Below, one piece after another: positions 31,783 through 41,092 of a stretch of DNA of 51,414 nt (position 1 is its first letter; each line of letters opens with the position of its first letter). The DNA lies in assembly GCA_028726465.1 (NCBI GenBank), contig JAQYQB010000028.1:1-51414 (forward strand). Direction: 5' to 3'. This DNA is from Mycobacteriaceae bacterium (GTDB lineage: Bacteria; Actinomycetota; Actinomycetes; Mycobacteriales; Mycobacteriaceae). The notes under the pieces were generated by a model. That model saw nothing but the letters and a program-made list of their open reading frames with translations. It ran no database searches and was not told the DNA's origin. The position numbers and the translations under genes were made by a program.

Positions 31783-33825
31783 ATGACAAAGCGCGTTCAC
31801 CTGCCCCACCCCGTCGTTGCCTCCCGCCTGCCGCTGCGCCTTTCGGCCTTCACCGCCGCCGCGCTGGTAGCCTGCGCCGCCCCGGCGGCCCTGGAGGCAT
31901 CGGCGGCGCCAGGGCCCCAGGTGCAGGTACTCGCGCTGGATCCGAGCCAGGTGCGCCAGCCGGTCACGGACGAAGCCGGCGTACTATCGGACGCGCAGGT
32001 CAGCCAGCTGTCCGAGCAGATTTCGGAGCTGCAGACCGAGCAGCAGCGCCTGCTCTACATCATCTACTCCAACGATCTGTCCGGCCTGCAGGCCCAGGAC
32101 TACGCGCAGCAGGTGGTCAACTCCCGCGGGCAGAACACCGCCGCCTTCGTGGTCAACGTGGACGCGCGCGACGCCGGCGTCTACGTGGGCGGCGAGTGGA
32201 ACCAGAGCGACATCGACCGGCTCTACGATGCCGCCTATGCCCGCCTGGCCGCCGACGACTTCCCCGGGGCGGCGCAGGCCGTCGTCGAGGAGGCCCTCAA
32301 AAAGGGGCACGGAGAGGAGGGCGCCGGCGGGGCCGGCTGGCTGCTGGGCGGCGGCGCGGCCCTGGCCGCGGCCGGCGGCGGCATCTGGGCCTATTCGCGC
32401 CGCAAGACCAAGAAGCAGTCGCAGGCTACGCTGTCTGATGCCCGCAGCATCGACCCGGCCGACACCCGCCGGCTCGGCGCCCTGCCGCTGGAGACCCTGG
32501 AGGAGCGCGCCCACGAGGAGCTCGTCTCCACCGACGAGTCCATCCGCCGCGGCAAGGAAGAGCTCCAGCTCGCTCAGGCCGAGTTCGGCGCGGAGCGCAC
32601 CCGCCAGTTCACCCGCGCGATGAACCACTCGACCGCCACGCTGCGCAAGGCCTTCGACATCCGCCAGCGCCTGGATGATTCCATCCCGGAATCCGAGTCC
32701 CAGCGCCGCCAGATGCTGGTCGACATCATCTCCTCTTGCGGCCAGGCCGACCAGGCCTTGGACGAGCAGGCGGAGGAATTCGCCGAGATGCGCAACCTGC
32801 TGGCCACCGCGGACAGCAAGCTGGACGAGCTGACCCAGCGCGTGGTCGACCTGCGCGCCCGCCAGCCGCAGGCGCAGTCCACCTGGGAGTCGCTGCAGGC
32901 CAACTACTCCACCGAGATGCTCGAGTCCATCGCCGACAACGTGGAGATGGCCGCGGTCAGCCTAGACGAGGCGGACAAGGACCTGGAGCGTGCCCGGGGT
33001 ATTGCCGCCCAGCCGGCGGGCCAGCAGGGCGGGCTTATCGATGCCATTCGTTCCTGCGAGCACGCCCTCGAGGTGGCCAACCGGCTGCTGACCGGCGTGG
33101 AAAACGCCGAAACCAATATCGCCACCGCCCAGTCCCAGCTGGGAGCCCTCATCACCGAGGTCGACGAGGAGCTCGCCGAGGCCGAGCAGCTCAAGCAACA
33201 GGGCCAGTCCCAGGGCACCGCCGCCGACTGGGCCGCCCTGGACGAGCTGGTGGGCCGCGCCCGCGCCGCCGTCGACCGCGCGCGCCGCGAGGGGGACACG
33301 GATCCGCTGGGAAGCTATACCGAGCTGGCCACCATCGACACCGAGGTCGATCAGGCCTTGGACCGCGTCCGCGAGGTCACCTCGACCCACGCCCGCCAGC
33401 TGGCCCTGCTGGACCAGCAGCTCAACGCCGCGGCGGCGCAGATCCAGGCCGCCGAGGATCTGATCTCCTCGCGCGGGCGGCTCGTCGGCGCCTCCGCCCG
33501 GACCGCCCTGGCCGATGCGGAGCGCCTGCACGCCCAGGCGCTGCAGTACAAGAAGTCCGATATCCAGCGCGCCCTCGATGCCGCCCGGCAGGCACTGGCC
33601 GCCGCCCAGGCCGCGCTGCAGCGGGCCAAGAGCGACATCGACGACTACCGCCGCTCCCAGCGCCGCGCGCAGGCCGGCAACGTCGCCGGCAACGTGGTCA
33701 CCGGCATGGTCATCGGCCAGATGCTCGGCGGCGGCAACCGCGGCGGTTTCGGTGGCGGCTTCGGCGGCGGTGGCTTCGGCGGGGGCGGCGGCTTCAGTGG
33801 CGGCGGCCGCGGCGGCGCCTTCTAG
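31783..33825 (+). CDS. TPM-domain coiled-coil membrane/secreted protein
   Basis: The product is 680 residues. A signal peptide (about 1-45, core LSAFTAAALVACAAPAAL) is followed by a TPM domain (about 50-180; PVTDEAGVLSDAQVSQLSEQ, then an AGVYVGGEWN strand). A hydrophobic Gly-rich helix (GAGWLLGGGAALAAAGGGIW, about 185-205) anchors it. Residues 210-640 are long coiled-coil helices rich in Glu, Gln and Ala. The tail is a Gly-rich repeat (GGGFGGG). TPM domains act in photosystem repair or as acid phosphatases elsewhere; the role here is unknown. It appears to be the counterpart of mycobacterial Rv2345 by order next to dgt. Leaderless start at ATG 31783 (TATTCT, 7 nt). Confidence 0.8.
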   Translation: MTKRVHLPHPVVASRLPLRLSAFTAAALVACAAPAALEASAAPGPQVQVLALDPSQVRQPVTDEAGVLSDAQVSQLSEQISELQTEQQRLLYIIYSNDLSGLQAQDYAQQVVNSRGQNTAAFVVNVDARDAGVYVGGEWNQSDIDRLYDAAYARLAADDFPGAAQAVVEEALKKGHGEEGAGGAGWLLGGGAALAAAGGGIWAYSRRKTKKQSQATLSDARSIDPADTRRLGALPLETLEERAHEELVSTDESIRRGKEELQLAQAEFGAERTRQFTRAMNHSTATLRKAFDIRQRLDDSIPESESQRRQMLVDIISSCGQADQALDEQAEEFAEMRNLLATADSKLDELTQRVVDLRARQPQAQSTWESLQANYSTEMLESIADNVEMAAVSLDEADKDLERARGIAAQPAGQQGGLIDAIRSCEHALEVANRLLTGVENAETNIATAQSQLGALITEVDEELAEAEQLKQQGQSQGTAADWAALDELVGRARAAVDRARREGDTDPLGSYTELATIDTEVDQALDRVREVTSTHARQLALLDQQLNAAAAQIQAAEDLISSRGRLVGASARTALADAERLHAQALQYKKSDIQRALDAARQALAAAQAALQRAKSDIDDYRRSQRRAQAGNVAGNVVTGMVIGQMLGGGNRGGFGGGFGGGGFGGGGGFSGGGRGGAF

Positions 33826-33846
33826 CCTTTCTGGTTTTCCGCTTGC

Positions 33847-33866
33847 CCCTCCCGCTCGCGGGAGGG
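33847..33866. terminator. GC hairpin between convergent genes
   Basis: Perfect 9-bp stem CCCTCCCGC / GCGGGAGGG with a 2-nt loop, just before the minus-strand stop at 33867. No T-run follows on either strand, so it is a weak or bidirectional terminator. Confidence 0.4.
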
Positions 33867-34370
33867 CTAGATGCGCCGGGTCTGGCGCGGCAGATCGATA
33901 AGGCTAATCCCCCAGGTCAAAAAGGCCAGGTCTGCCAGCGGGAGGGCCTCGCCTGCCGGGGCGCGGGTGACCACGAGGTCCCCGCCCATCTGCGGGCTGG
34001 TGCGCGCGATGGTCACCGGGGCGTCCTCGCCCGTGCCTAAGGCCTTGACGCAGCGCTCCCGCCGGAAAGGCCGGGTGCGCTCCAGGATGTAGCGGCGGGG
34101 CCCGCAGGTAGCAGACAGGCGGGAGACCGAGAAGGTGGTCTGCTGGACGTTGTAAAACGTCCCCTGGGAGGAGGTGCCGCGCAGACGGAAACGCATCTGG
34201 CTGCCCAGGTTTTCGAGCAGCAGGTGGTCCCCCGCCACGGTGAGGACCTCGTCATTAGCGCTGGCGATGACGTCGTCTGCCTCATCCAGCAAACGCCCAC
34301 CGCTCCAGCGCAACTGGGCCTCTACCCGGTGGCCGGAGTGCCCGTTAAATACACCCGCCTTGTCATTCAC
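33867..34370 (-). CDS. Hypothetical protein
   Basis: The product is 167 residues, mostly beta-prone (LLDEADDVIASANDEVLTV, AGDHLLLENLGSQMRFRL) with a Gln/Thr-rich middle and a C-terminal hydrophobic stretch LADLAFLTWGISLIDL. No signal peptide is seen. I recognise no family. It starts 9 bp after the gene at 34380 without a clear ribosome site, so it is probably translated by coupling with that gene. Its beta-only appearance is shared with the upstream protein, and a LURP-one-like beta-barrel is possible for both (low confidence). Confidence 0.5.
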   Translation of the reverse strand: MNDKAGVFNGHSGHRVEAQLRWSGGRLLDEADDVIASANDEVLTVAGDHLLLENLGSQMRFRLRGTSSQGTFYNVQQTTFSVSRLSATCGPRRYILERTRPFRRERCVKALGTGEDAPVTIARTSPQMGGDLVVTRAPAGEALPLADLAFLTWGISLIDLPRQTRRI

Positions 34371-34379
34371 GGATGCAGT

Positions 34380-34913
34380 TTAAATCAGAACCGCCAGCAC
34401 CGCCACCGCAGAGAGCAAAACCAGGGTGCCGATAATGGCGACCGAGCGCTGGGACAACCGGTTTTCCAAGATGACGCGGCTAAACCAGCTCAGCGCTGCG
34501 ACCTCCTGGCGGCCCAGGTCCAGGGCCTTGTCTGGATCGGCATCGTTCTCGTCGTTCTCGAACTCCAGGATCGCCTCGCGCACGCCGTTGTTGGCGCCGC
34601 TGAATTGGGCGACCTTGCGGTCGTTGACGTCAAAGATGACCCAGTTGCTGCCCGACTCGTTGACCAGGCTGAAGGTCCGGCCCTCCAGGGAGGCCTGCAG
34701 GGTCTTGTCCTTTTTCAGGTTGCCGGCCAGGCGGTAGGTGCGCCCGTCGTCCGAGGTCGCCGAGGCGCCGAGATTCTCATCGATCTCGGTGCGCCAGTGT
34801 TGACCGTCGACCTCCGCGCCGGAGGCCGTGAAGGAGGCCAGCTCCTCCGGGCCGCGGCCCACCAGCAGCGTCGGGCGCTCCTTATCACTGCGATCCCAAC
34901 TGGTGAAATGCAT
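34380..34913 (-). CDS. Hypothetical tail-anchored membrane protein
   Basis: The product is 177 residues. The first ~120 are beta-prone and acidic (TFSLVNESGSNWVIFDVNDR, KVAQFSGANNGV). The end is one hydrophobic helix (VAIIGTLVLLSAVAVLAVLI) that should insert in the membrane with the body in the cytoplasm. The body may belong to a LURP-one/scramblase-like beta-barrel group, by strand order only. It shares an operon with the gene at 33867 and lies 19 bp after glyS on the same strand, but is unlikely to be functionally tied to it. Confidence 0.55.
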   Translation of the reverse strand: MHFTSWDRSDKERPTLLVGRGPEELASFTASGAEVDGQHWRTEIDENLGASATSDDGRTYRLAGNLKKDKTLQASLEGRTFSLVNESGSNWVIFDVNDRKVAQFSGANNGVREAILEFENDENDADPDKALDLGRQEVAALSWFSRVILENRLSQRSVAIIGTLVLLSAVAVLAVLI

Positions 34914-34932
34914 GCTTGCGCCTAGTCCCCTC

Positions 34933-36312
34933 TTAGCAGCCGATGAGGCGGGCGGCCAGGTAGGCTTCCAGCTCGTCGATCTTGACGCGCTCCTGCTCCA
35001 TGGTGTCGCGCTCGCGCACAGTGACGGCGCCGTCCTCCAGGGAGTCGAAGTCGAAGGTCACGCAGAACGGGGTGCCGATCTCGTCCTGGCGACGGTAGCG
35101 GCGGCCGATGGCGCCGGAGACGTCGTAGTCGATGTTCCAGTGCGCGCGCAGCTTGTCCGCCAGTTCCTTAGCCGGGGTGGACAACTCGGGCTTCTTGGAC
35201 AGCGGCAGGACCGCGACCTTGACCGGCGACAGGCGGCGGTCCAGGCGCAGCACGACGCGCTTGTCGGTGCCGCCCTTCGCGTTCGGGGCCTCCTCCTCGT
35301 GGTAGGCGTCCACCAGGAAGGCCATCATGGAGCGGCCCAGGCCGGCGGCCGGCTCGATGACGTAGGGGATCCAGCGCTCGTCGGCCTGCTGGTCGTAATA
35401 GGACAGGTCCTCGCCGGAGCCTTCCGCGTGCACACGCAGGTCGTAGTCCGTACGGTTGGCCACGCCCTCGAGCTCTCCCCACTTGGAGCCGGTGAAGCCG
35501 AAGGCGTATTCCACGTCCACCGTGCGCTTGGAGTAGTGCGACAGCTTTTCCTTCGGGTGCTCGTACAGGCGCAGGTTCTCCGGGTTAATACCCAGGTCGA
35601 CGTACCAGTTGTAGCGATCGTCGATCCAGTACTGGTGCCACTGCTCGTCCTCGCCCGGCTTGACGAAGAACTCCATCTCCATCTGCTCGAACTCGCGGGT
35701 GCGGAAGATGAAGTTGCCCGGGGTGATCTCGTTACGGAAGGACTTGCCGATGTTGGCAATGCCGAACGGCGGCTTCATGCGCGCCGAGGTCAGTACGTTC
35801 TTGAAGTTGACGAAGATGCCCTGCGCAGTCTCCGGGCGCAGGTAGTGCAGGCCCTCCTCGTCATCGACGGGGCCCAGGTAGGTCTTCAGCAGGCCCGAAA
35901 ACGCCTTCGGCTCGGTCCAGTTGCCGGGCTGGCCGGTCTCCGGATCGTTGATATCGGCTAGGCCGTTTTCCGGGGCGTGGCCGTGCTTTTCCTCGTAGGC
36001 CTCCAGCAGGTGGTCCGCGCGGTAGCGCTTGTGGGTGTAGAGGGACTCCACCAGCGGGTCGGTGAAGACCTCGACGTGGCCGGAGGAAACCCAGGTCTGG
36101 CGCGGCAGGATGATGGAGGAGTCGATACCCACGACGTCGTCACGGGACTGGACCATGTGGCGCCACCACTGGCGCTTGATGTTTTCCTTGAGCTCGACAC
36201 CCAGCGGGCCGTAGTCCCACGCCGAGCGGGAACCGCCATAGATTTCACCCGCCTGGTAGACCAAACCACGTCGTTTACACAGGTTAACTACGGTATCAAT
36301 GACGGATGCCAT
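34933..36312 (-). CDS. glyS: Glycyl-tRNA synthetase (dimeric, class II)
   Basis: The product is 459 residues, the length of the alpha2 bacterial/archaeal-type enzyme. The class II motifs include [36 protein letters not shown] and [15 protein letters not shown], and the C-terminal anticodon-binding domain is [13 protein letters not shown] onward. It charges tRNA-Gly in the cytoplasm. ATG 36312 starts at [14 protein letters not shown], the conserved opening; a GAGGAG site is 12 nt upstream. A -10 TAGACT on the minus strand lies some 80 bp upstream. It diverges from the arsR-zur pair. Confidence 0.95.
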   Translation of the reverse strand: MASVIDTVVNLCKRRGLVYQAGEIYGGSRSAWDYGPLGVELKENIKRQWWRHMVQSRDDVVGIDSSIILPRQTWVSSGHVEVFTDPLVESLYTHKRYRADHLLEAYEEKHGHAPENGLADINDPETGQPGNWTEPKAFSGLLKTYLGPVDDEEGLHYLRPETAQGIFVNFKNVLTSARMKPPFGIANIGKSFRNEITPGNFIFRTREFEQMEMEFFVKPGEDEQWHQYWIDDRYNWYVDLGINPENLRLYEHPKEKLSHYSKRTVDVEYAFGFTGSKWGELEGVANRTDYDLRVHAEGSGEDLSYYDQQADERWIPYVIEPAAGLGRSMMAFLVDAYHEEEAPNAKGGTDKRVVLRLDRRLSPVKVAVLPLSKKPELSTPAKELADKLRAHWNIDYDVSGAIGRRYRRQDEIGTPFCVTFDFDSLEDGAVTVRERDTMEQERVKIDELEAYLAARLIGC

Positions 36313-36444
36313 GAGTGTTTCTGACTCCTCTAGTCGGGATTTCAATCCCCGGCCGGTTGCAGGGGATATAGGTCAATCACAGTCTAGCGTGTCCCCGCCC
36401 GCGGCTCGCAGCGGGGGCACTCGGCGACCACCCAATCCAAAAAT

Positions 36445-36470
36445 GTGAACGGGGGCACCCATTCACTTTT
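36445..36470. promoter_or_regulatory. Hairpin with flanking A/T runs in the glyS-arsR gap
   Basis: GTGAACGGG / CCCATTCAC forms a stem (one mismatch) around GGCA, flanked by AAAAAT on the left and TTTT on the right. It looks like a terminator on either strand although genes diverge from this gap. A small transcript ending here is possible. No further evidence. Confidence 0.3.
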
Positions 36471-36553
36471 CCTGCTGCCTATTGGACGGCCGGTATATTA
36501 TTGTGACTACACTAAGCAATATGGATTTGGTATACCTCGGCGTTGCTGTATGG

Positions 36554-36566
36554 CGATAATTTATCG
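36554..36566. promoter_or_regulatory. Candidate metal-repressor operator before arsR
   Basis: CGATAA-T-TTATCG is a perfect 6+6 palindrome with one central base, 80 bp before the arsR-type gene. Its AT-rich centre and dyad fit a Zur/ArsR-type site in size, though it is shorter than a full 15-19-bp Zur box. Confidence 0.35.
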
Positions 36567-36645
36567 TACTTAACCCCTATTTGGTCTAATACGAGAGTAA
36601 ATATTCCCTATACCCGCACGCCCGCAGGAGAAAGAACACCCGCAC

Positions 36646-36954
36646 ATGTGTAGAAAGCAGGACGCCGCCGACGTCGAACCCGCGGTCCGGATTCTCGGCG
36701 CGCTCGATTCCCCCCTCCGCCTCCATATCCTCCTCCTGCTCCGCGAGCGCGAGCACTACGTCCACGAGCTGGTCGAGGCGCTCGACAAGTCCCAGCCGCT
36801 CATCAGCCAGCACCTGCGCGTGCTCAAGCAGGCCGGCCTCGTGCGCGCCGAGCGCTCCGGACGCGAGGTCACCTACCGGCTCGCCGCCGAGGAAATCCTC
36901 GACATCTACCGCCAGGCCGCCGCGCTCAGCGCCACGCTCCAGCCCGAGGACTAG
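36646..36954 (+). CDS. ArsR/SmtB family metal-sensing repressor
   Basis: The product is 102 residues. It has the winged helix of the family: PLRLHILLLLREREHYVHEL, then SQPLISQHLRVLKQAGLVRA as recognition helix, then GREVTYRLAAEEI as wing. No CxC motif of ArsR-type arsenic sensors is seen; potential metal ligands are His residues (H26, H39 region) and Cys2. In C. glutamicum an ArsR-type gene (znr) sits before zur, and this pair has the same order and spacing (46 bp), so zinc sensing is likely. Start ATG 36646 has a GGAGAAAG site at about 11 nt. Confidence 0.8.
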   Translation: MCRKQDAADVEPAVRILGALDSPLRLHILLLLREREHYVHELVEALDKSQPLISQHLRVLKQAGLVRAERSGREVTYRLAAEEILDIYRQAAALSATLQPED

Positions 36955-37000
36955 CACTTCACCTAGTTGTAGATGTATCAACGCTGGTAAACTAGCCAGT

Positions 37001-37444
37001 ATGGCCATCCAAAACAGTATTCCCAAGCTGGGCTCTCGCAACACCCGCCAACGCACCGCCGTCATCGAGGTCCTGCGGGAGCTGGAGAAATTCGCCTCCG
37101 CTAAAGACATCCACTTCGCGCTCCAGCAGCGCCAGGAAAAGGTGGGCCTGACCACCGTCTACCGCACCCTACAGTCCTTAAGCGACATCGATGCCGTCGA
37201 TGCCCTCCACATGCCCAACGGCGAGACCCTCTACCGCCACTGCGACTCCGACGCGCACCATCACCACCTAGTCTGCACCAAGTGCGGCCGCACCGAGGAG
37301 ATCGACGGCGGCCCCATCGAGGACTGGGCCGCCCGCGTCGCCAAGGAGCACGACTTCGAGCTGACCGGCCACGACGCCGAGATCTTCGGCACCTGCCGCC
37401 AGTGCCGCCTAGCCGATGAAGGCGGCGAAGCCGACGCCGAGTAG
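37001..37444 (+). CDS. zur: Zinc uptake regulator (Fur family)
   Basis: The product is 147 residues. Fur-family features: the DNA-binding domain NTRQRTAVIEVLRELEKFAS and TTVYRTLQSLSDIDAVDAL; the metal-sensing segment DSDAHHHHLVCTKCGRTEEI; a structural zinc site CxxC...CxxC (CTKCG and CRQC). The His-rich HHHH segment matches Zur/FurB. It represses zinc uptake genes when zinc is replete, acting on AT-rich dyads. It follows the ArsR gene in one operon. The last 36 bp overlap the 3' end of the convergent CCC1 gene, so the two transcripts are antisense there. Confidence 0.9.
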   Translation: MAIQNSIPKLGSRNTRQRTAVIEVLRELEKFASAKDIHFALQQRQEKVGLTTVYRTLQSLSDIDAVDALHMPNGETLYRHCDSDAHHHHLVCTKCGRTEEIDGGPIEDWAARVAKEHDFELTGHDAEIFGTCRQCRLADEGGEADAE

Positions 37445-38560
37445 GTAGGTAATCCCGGCCGCGCCCAGCCCGATGAGCAGCTGGCGCAGCGCCCGCTTCA
37501 GCGGCGGCTTGCCGGAGATGACCCCCACGACGCCGCCGGTAAACATCAAGGCGATGGCCACCAGCACCAGCGCCACCACCGCCCCGACGGTGGTCGAGGC
37601 CCCGAAGAGGAACGGGATGATCGGGATAAACGCGCCGGTGGCGAAGAAGCAGAAGCTCGACAGCGCGGCCGACCACGCCTGGCCGATGACCCCCGGCGCG
37701 CCGCCGTCCGCCTCGCCCGGGGTCTCCCCGGCCGGCAGGCCCATCGCCCCCAGCCCCGCGGAGGGGTGCGCCGCGCGCTGGCGGGCCTGCATCTTGTCGA
37801 AGACCTCCTCGGCCTTGGTCTCCGCGGCCTCCGCGCCCATGCCGCGGGCCCGGTAGATGAGCGCGAGCTCGTTAGCGTTGACGTCCAGGTCCGGCACCAG
37901 CGTGTGGGCGTCCGGGGCCGGGCGGGAGGCCTCCAGCAGCTCGCTCTGGGACTTCACCGAGACGTATTCACCCGCCGCCATGGACAGCGCGCCGGCCAAC
38001 AGGCCGGAAATGCCCGTCAGCAGCACCGCCGTCGAGGCCGCGCCCGAGCCCATCACGCCAATGACCAGCGCCAGGTTAGAGACCAGCCCGTCGTTGGCGC
38101 CGAAGACCGCGGCGCGGAAATTGCCCGACATCTTCTCCCGCCCGCGCGTGGCCAGCCCGCGCACGACCTCGGCGTGGACGTGCTCGTCCGCGGCCATCTG
38201 GTCGCTGGCGTCGATATCGTCCGTGTACGGGGTGCGCGTCTCCGCCGTCTGCATCAGCGCCAGCGTGAACACCGAACCGAAGTGCTGCGCCATAAAGCCC
38301 AGCGCCCGCGTGCTCAGATCCGGCTTGCGCGGGAAACCCACGGCGTCGCCTAGCTTGTCCCGCCAGTACTGTTCGTGCCGGGACTCCGACTCCGCCAGCT
38401 GCAGCAGGATTGAGCGCTCCTCGCCCTCCTTTTTGCGCGCCAGCTCGCGGTAGACGGCCGCCTCGGCGCGCTCGTTGGCCAGGTAGCGCCGCCACCGGTT
38501 GATCTGCTTTTTCGTCGGCCCCGTGGCCTGCATCGGCACCGACTCGCCGGAGGCGTTCAC
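37409..38560 (-). CDS. Ferritin-like/VIT1-CCC1 metal transporter (MbfA-like)
   Basis: The product is 383 residues from GTG 38560, which shares a G with the uppS stop (TAGTG) and has GGAGG upstream. The N-terminal ~130 residues are ferritin-like (KKQINRWRRYLANERAEAAV, then LLQLAESESRHEQYWRD, with E-x-x-H metal ligands). The rest is a VIT1/CCC1 permease (FGANDGLVSNLALVIGVMG, MAAGEYVSVKSQSE) with about five helices. This family exports iron or manganese out of the cytoplasm, with the ferritin part sensing or delivering iron. It is coupled to uppS translation and converges on zur with 36-bp overlap. Confidence 0.85.
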   Translation of the reverse strand: MNASGESVPMQATGPTKKQINRWRRYLANERAEAAVYRELARKKEGEERSILLQLAESESRHEQYWRDKLGDAVGFPRKPDLSTRALGFMAQHFGSVFTLALMQTAETRTPYTDDIDASDQMAADEHVHAEVVRGLATRGREKMSGNFRAAVFGANDGLVSNLALVIGVMGSGAASTAVLLTGISGLLAGALSMAAGEYVSVKSQSELLEASRPAPDAHTLVPDLDVNANELALIYRARGMGAEAAETKAEEVFDKMQARQRAAHPSAGLGAMGLPAGETPGEADGGAPGVIGQAWSAALSSFCFFATGAFIPIIPFLFGASTTVGAVVALVLVAIALMFTGGVVGVISGKPPLKRALRQLLIGLGAAGITYLLGVGFAAFIG

Positions 38561-39312
38561 TACTTGGTACCTCCGAACCGGCGGTCGCGGCGCGCGTACT
38601 CCTCCACCGCGGCGAACATGTCTTCCGGCGTGAAGTCCGGGAAGAGCTTGTCCTGGTAAATCATCTCCGCGTACGCCGACTCCCATAGCAGGAAGTTCGA
38701 GGTCCGCTTCTCCCCCGACGGGCGCAGGAACAGATCCACGTCCGGCATGTCCGGATCGTAGAGGTGCTGGGCGATGGTCTTTTCGTTAATCTCGCGCGGT
38801 TTCATCTCCCCGCGCGCGACCTTGTCCGCAATCACCCGCATGCCGTCGACCAGCTCGGCCCGGCCGCCGTAGTTCACGCACATCACCAGGGTCATCCGCG
38901 TGTTGTCGCGGGTGAGCTCCTCGGCCGCCTCCAGCTCGCGGACCACGCTGCGCCACAGGCGCGGGCGCCGCCCGGCCCAGACCACGCGCACGCCCTTCTC
39001 GTGCAGCCAGCCGCGCTGGCGCCGCAGGACGTCGCGGTTAAAGCCCATCAGAAAGCGCACCTCTTCGGGGCTGCGCCGCCAGTTCTCCGTGGAGAAGGCG
39101 TAGGCCGACAGGTAGTCCACGCCCATGGCCAGGCAGGCGTCGACGGCGTCGAGCAGCACCGCCTCGCCGCGCTTGTGGCCCTCGGTGCGCGCCATGCCGC
39201 GCTCCTGCGCCCAGCGGCCGTTGCCGTCCATGACAAGCGCGATGTGCTTGGGCATAAATTCGGCGGGGATCTGCGGCGGGTGCAGGACTCGGTTCGGATC
39301 GGGAGTAATCAC
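38560..39312 (-). CDS. uppS: Isoprenyl transferase (undecaprenyl/decaprenyl diphosphate synthase type)
   Basis: The product is 250 residues. The signature [16 protein letters not shown] is near residue 25, with the conserved Asp for Mg2+ and the phosphate-binding Gly/Arg. [12 protein letters not shown] and [20 protein letters not shown] follow. It adds isopentenyl units in cis to make the lipid carrier for peptidoglycan and cell-wall glycan, including the substrate of the exporter at 7248-9060. The start is set at GTG 39312 because TAGAAT lies 8 nt upstream; GTG 39318 would be only 2 nt from it. Next to recO and era, as usual in Actinobacteria. Confidence 0.9.
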   Translation of the reverse strand: MITPDPNRVLHPPQIPAEFMPKHIALVMDGNGRWAQERGMARTEGHKRGEAVLLDAVDACLAMGVDYLSAYAFSTENWRRSPEEVRFLMGFNRDVLRRQRGWLHEKGVRVVWAGRRPRLWRSVVRELEAAEELTRDNTRMTLVMCVNYGGRAELVDGMRVIADKVARGEMKPREINEKTIAQHLYDPDMPDVDLFLRPSGEKRTSNFLLWESAYAEMIYQDKLFPDFTPEDMFAAVEEYARRDRRFGGTK

Positions 39313-39326
39313 AGCCACCTATTCTA
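39313..39326 (-). promoter_or_regulatory. -10 box for leaderless uppS mRNA
   Basis: TAGAAT (39321-39326, minus strand) lies 8 nt before GTG 39312, favouring this start over GTG 39318. Confidence 0.5.
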
Positions 39327-39360
39327 CTGTCTGTACACCTGCCAACCGCAAGCGGTGCGG

Positions 39361-40098
39361 CTAGCTCTGATCCATCACCGACAGCGCCGTCACCTTGTGC
39401 TCGATGTGCCACTGCAGGTGCGCCCGCGTCAGCTGGTGGGCCTGGGCCCCGCGCTCCGGCACGGCGGCTATCGATGCCTCCGCCTGCCCCAGCCGGTCAT
39501 GCGCCAGCAGCCACATCACGTGCAGGGTCTCCGGGTCCACCTCCGCGGCCCCGGGCGGGCGGCACTGGTGGCAGGCCGCCCCGCCGACCGCCGGGTGGAA
39601 GGCGTGGTGGGGGCCGGACGCCCCGCACTGGGCGCAGTCGAAGAGGCTGGGCGCCCAGCCGGCGTGCGCCATCGCCTGCAGGAGGAAGGAGTCCAGCACG
39701 GCGGTGGGATCGGCATCGGTCTGCAGCAGGCTAAACGTCGCGCGCAGGGCCTCGTACAGGTACGGGTCGGTGTCCGTGGCGGCCAGGCGCTCGGCGGATT
39801 CCAGGGCCGCGCAGGCGGCGGTGTAGCGGTCGTAGTCGTAGGTGATCTTGGCCCCGTAGTATTCCACGGTGTCGGCCTGGGAGATGGTAGCCAGGTTGCG
39901 GCCCGGGTACAGCTGCACGTCCAGGTTGACGAAGTGCTGCAACCGGGACCCGAACCGGGACTTGGCCCGGCGCACCCCCTTGGCCACGGATCGGACTAGC
40001 CCGTGCTCGCGGGTCAGCAGAACGACCACCCGGTCGGCCTCGCCGAAATCATAGGTGCGGATGACCCAGGCGCGGTCCCGGTACGACGCCCGCGACAT
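39361..40098 (-). CDS. recO: DNA repair protein RecO
   Basis: The product is 245 residues. The N-terminal OB fold opens RDRAWVIRTYDFGEADRVV, and a zinc-finger region has CAQCGASG and ACHQC. RecO loads RecA on SSB-coated DNA in the RecFOR pathway, with RecR. It follows era by 3 bp, so the two genes are co-transcribed and probably coupled. Length is typical (about 240). Confidence 0.9.
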   Translation of the reverse strand: MSRASYRDRAWVIRTYDFGEADRVVVLLTREHGLVRSVAKGVRRAKSRFGSRLQHFVNLDVQLYPGRNLATISQADTVEYYGAKITYDYDRYTAACAALESAERLAATDTDPYLYEALRATFSLLQTDADPTAVLDSFLLQAMAHAGWAPSLFDCAQCGASGPHHAFHPAVGGAACHQCRPPGAAEVDPETLHVMWLLAHDRLGQAEASIAAVPERGAQAHQLTRAHLQWHIEHKVTALSVMDQS

Positions 40099-40101
40099 GG
40101 C

Positions 40102-41049
40102 CTAGAAGCCCAACCGGCCCAGCGACTTCGGGTCGGACTGCCAGTTCTTGAGCACCTTGATGCGCAGGTCCAGGTAGATGTTCTGGCCCAGCAGGGAGAT
40201 GATTTCCTTGCGGGCGTTGCCCACGATCCGGCGCATCCGGCGCCCGTCCTTGCCCTCGATGATGCGCTTTTGGCCCGGGCGCTCCACGTAGAGCACGGCG
40301 TGGACGTCGAGCACGCCCTCGCGCTCCGGGTCCGGCAGGATCTCGTCGACCTCCACGGCCACCGAGTGCGGCAACTCGTCCTTGAGCCCGGACAGCGCGG
40401 CCTCGCGGATGAGCTCCGAGATGCGGGTGTCCCGGTCGTCGTCGGTGACGTGGTCGTCCGGGTAGAACTTCGGGCCCTCCGGCAGCGCCTCGGTCAGCAC
40501 GCCGATGAGCTCCTCGATCTGCGTGTTCTCCCGCGCGGAGACCGGGATGACCACCGCATCCGGATCGTCCTGGGTCAGCAGCTCGTGCAGGGCGAGCAGC
40601 TGCGCGCCGACCTGGTCCTTGGTGGCCTTGTCCAGCTTGGTCACGATCCCGACGATCGGGGTGCGCGGGGCGACCTTCTTGACGTTGTCCAGGATCCAGC
40701 GGTCGCCCGGGCCGATCTTCTCGTCCGCCGGCACGGTCATGCCGATGACGTCGACGTCGGCGTAGGTGTCCTTGACGGCCTCGTTGAGGCGCTCGCCCAA
40801 CAACGTGCGCGGCCGGTGCAGGCCGGGGGTGTCCACCACGATGATCTGGGCATTGTCGCGGTGCACCAGCCCGCGGATCGGGTGACGCGTGGTCTCCGGC
40901 TGATCCGCGGTGATCGCGATCTTCTGCCCCACCAGCGCGTTGGTCAGGGTGGACTTGCCGGTGTTCGGGCGGCCGACAAAGCTGACAAACCCGGAGCGGA
41001 AGCCCTCCGGGGTGCCGGCGGTGCCGGTCAAGAAAGTTTCATTAGTCAT
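40102..41049 (-). CDS. era: GTPase Era
   Basis: The product is 315 residues. GTPase motifs are visible in order: GRPNTGKST (G1), DTPG (G3), TKLD (G4) and VSARE (G5). Then the C-terminal KH domain binds 16S rRNA (GRRMRRIVGNARKEI). Era is essential for 30S maturation. The G1 loop has NTGKS where many Era proteins have NVGKS; this should not alter binding. A TAGGAT -10 lies about 10 nt upstream of ATG 41049. Confidence 0.95.
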   Translation of the reverse strand: MTNETFLTGTAGTPEGFRSGFVSFVGRPNTGKSTLTNALVGQKIAITADQPETTRHPIRGLVHRDNAQIIVVDTPGLHRPRTLLGERLNEAVKDTYADVDVIGMTVPADEKIGPGDRWILDNVKKVAPRTPIVGIVTKLDKATKDQVGAQLLALHELLTQDDPDAVVIPVSARENTQIEELIGVLTEALPEGPKFYPDDHVTDDDRDTRISELIREAALSGLKDELPHSVAVEVDEILPDPEREGVLDVHAVLYVERPGQKRIIEGKDGRRMRRIVGNARKEIISLLGQNIYLDLRIKVLKNWQSDPKSLGRLGF

Positions 41050-41092
41050 CGTGGAAACTATCCTACAAGGTCACGCGCGGGGGCAGGAAAAC

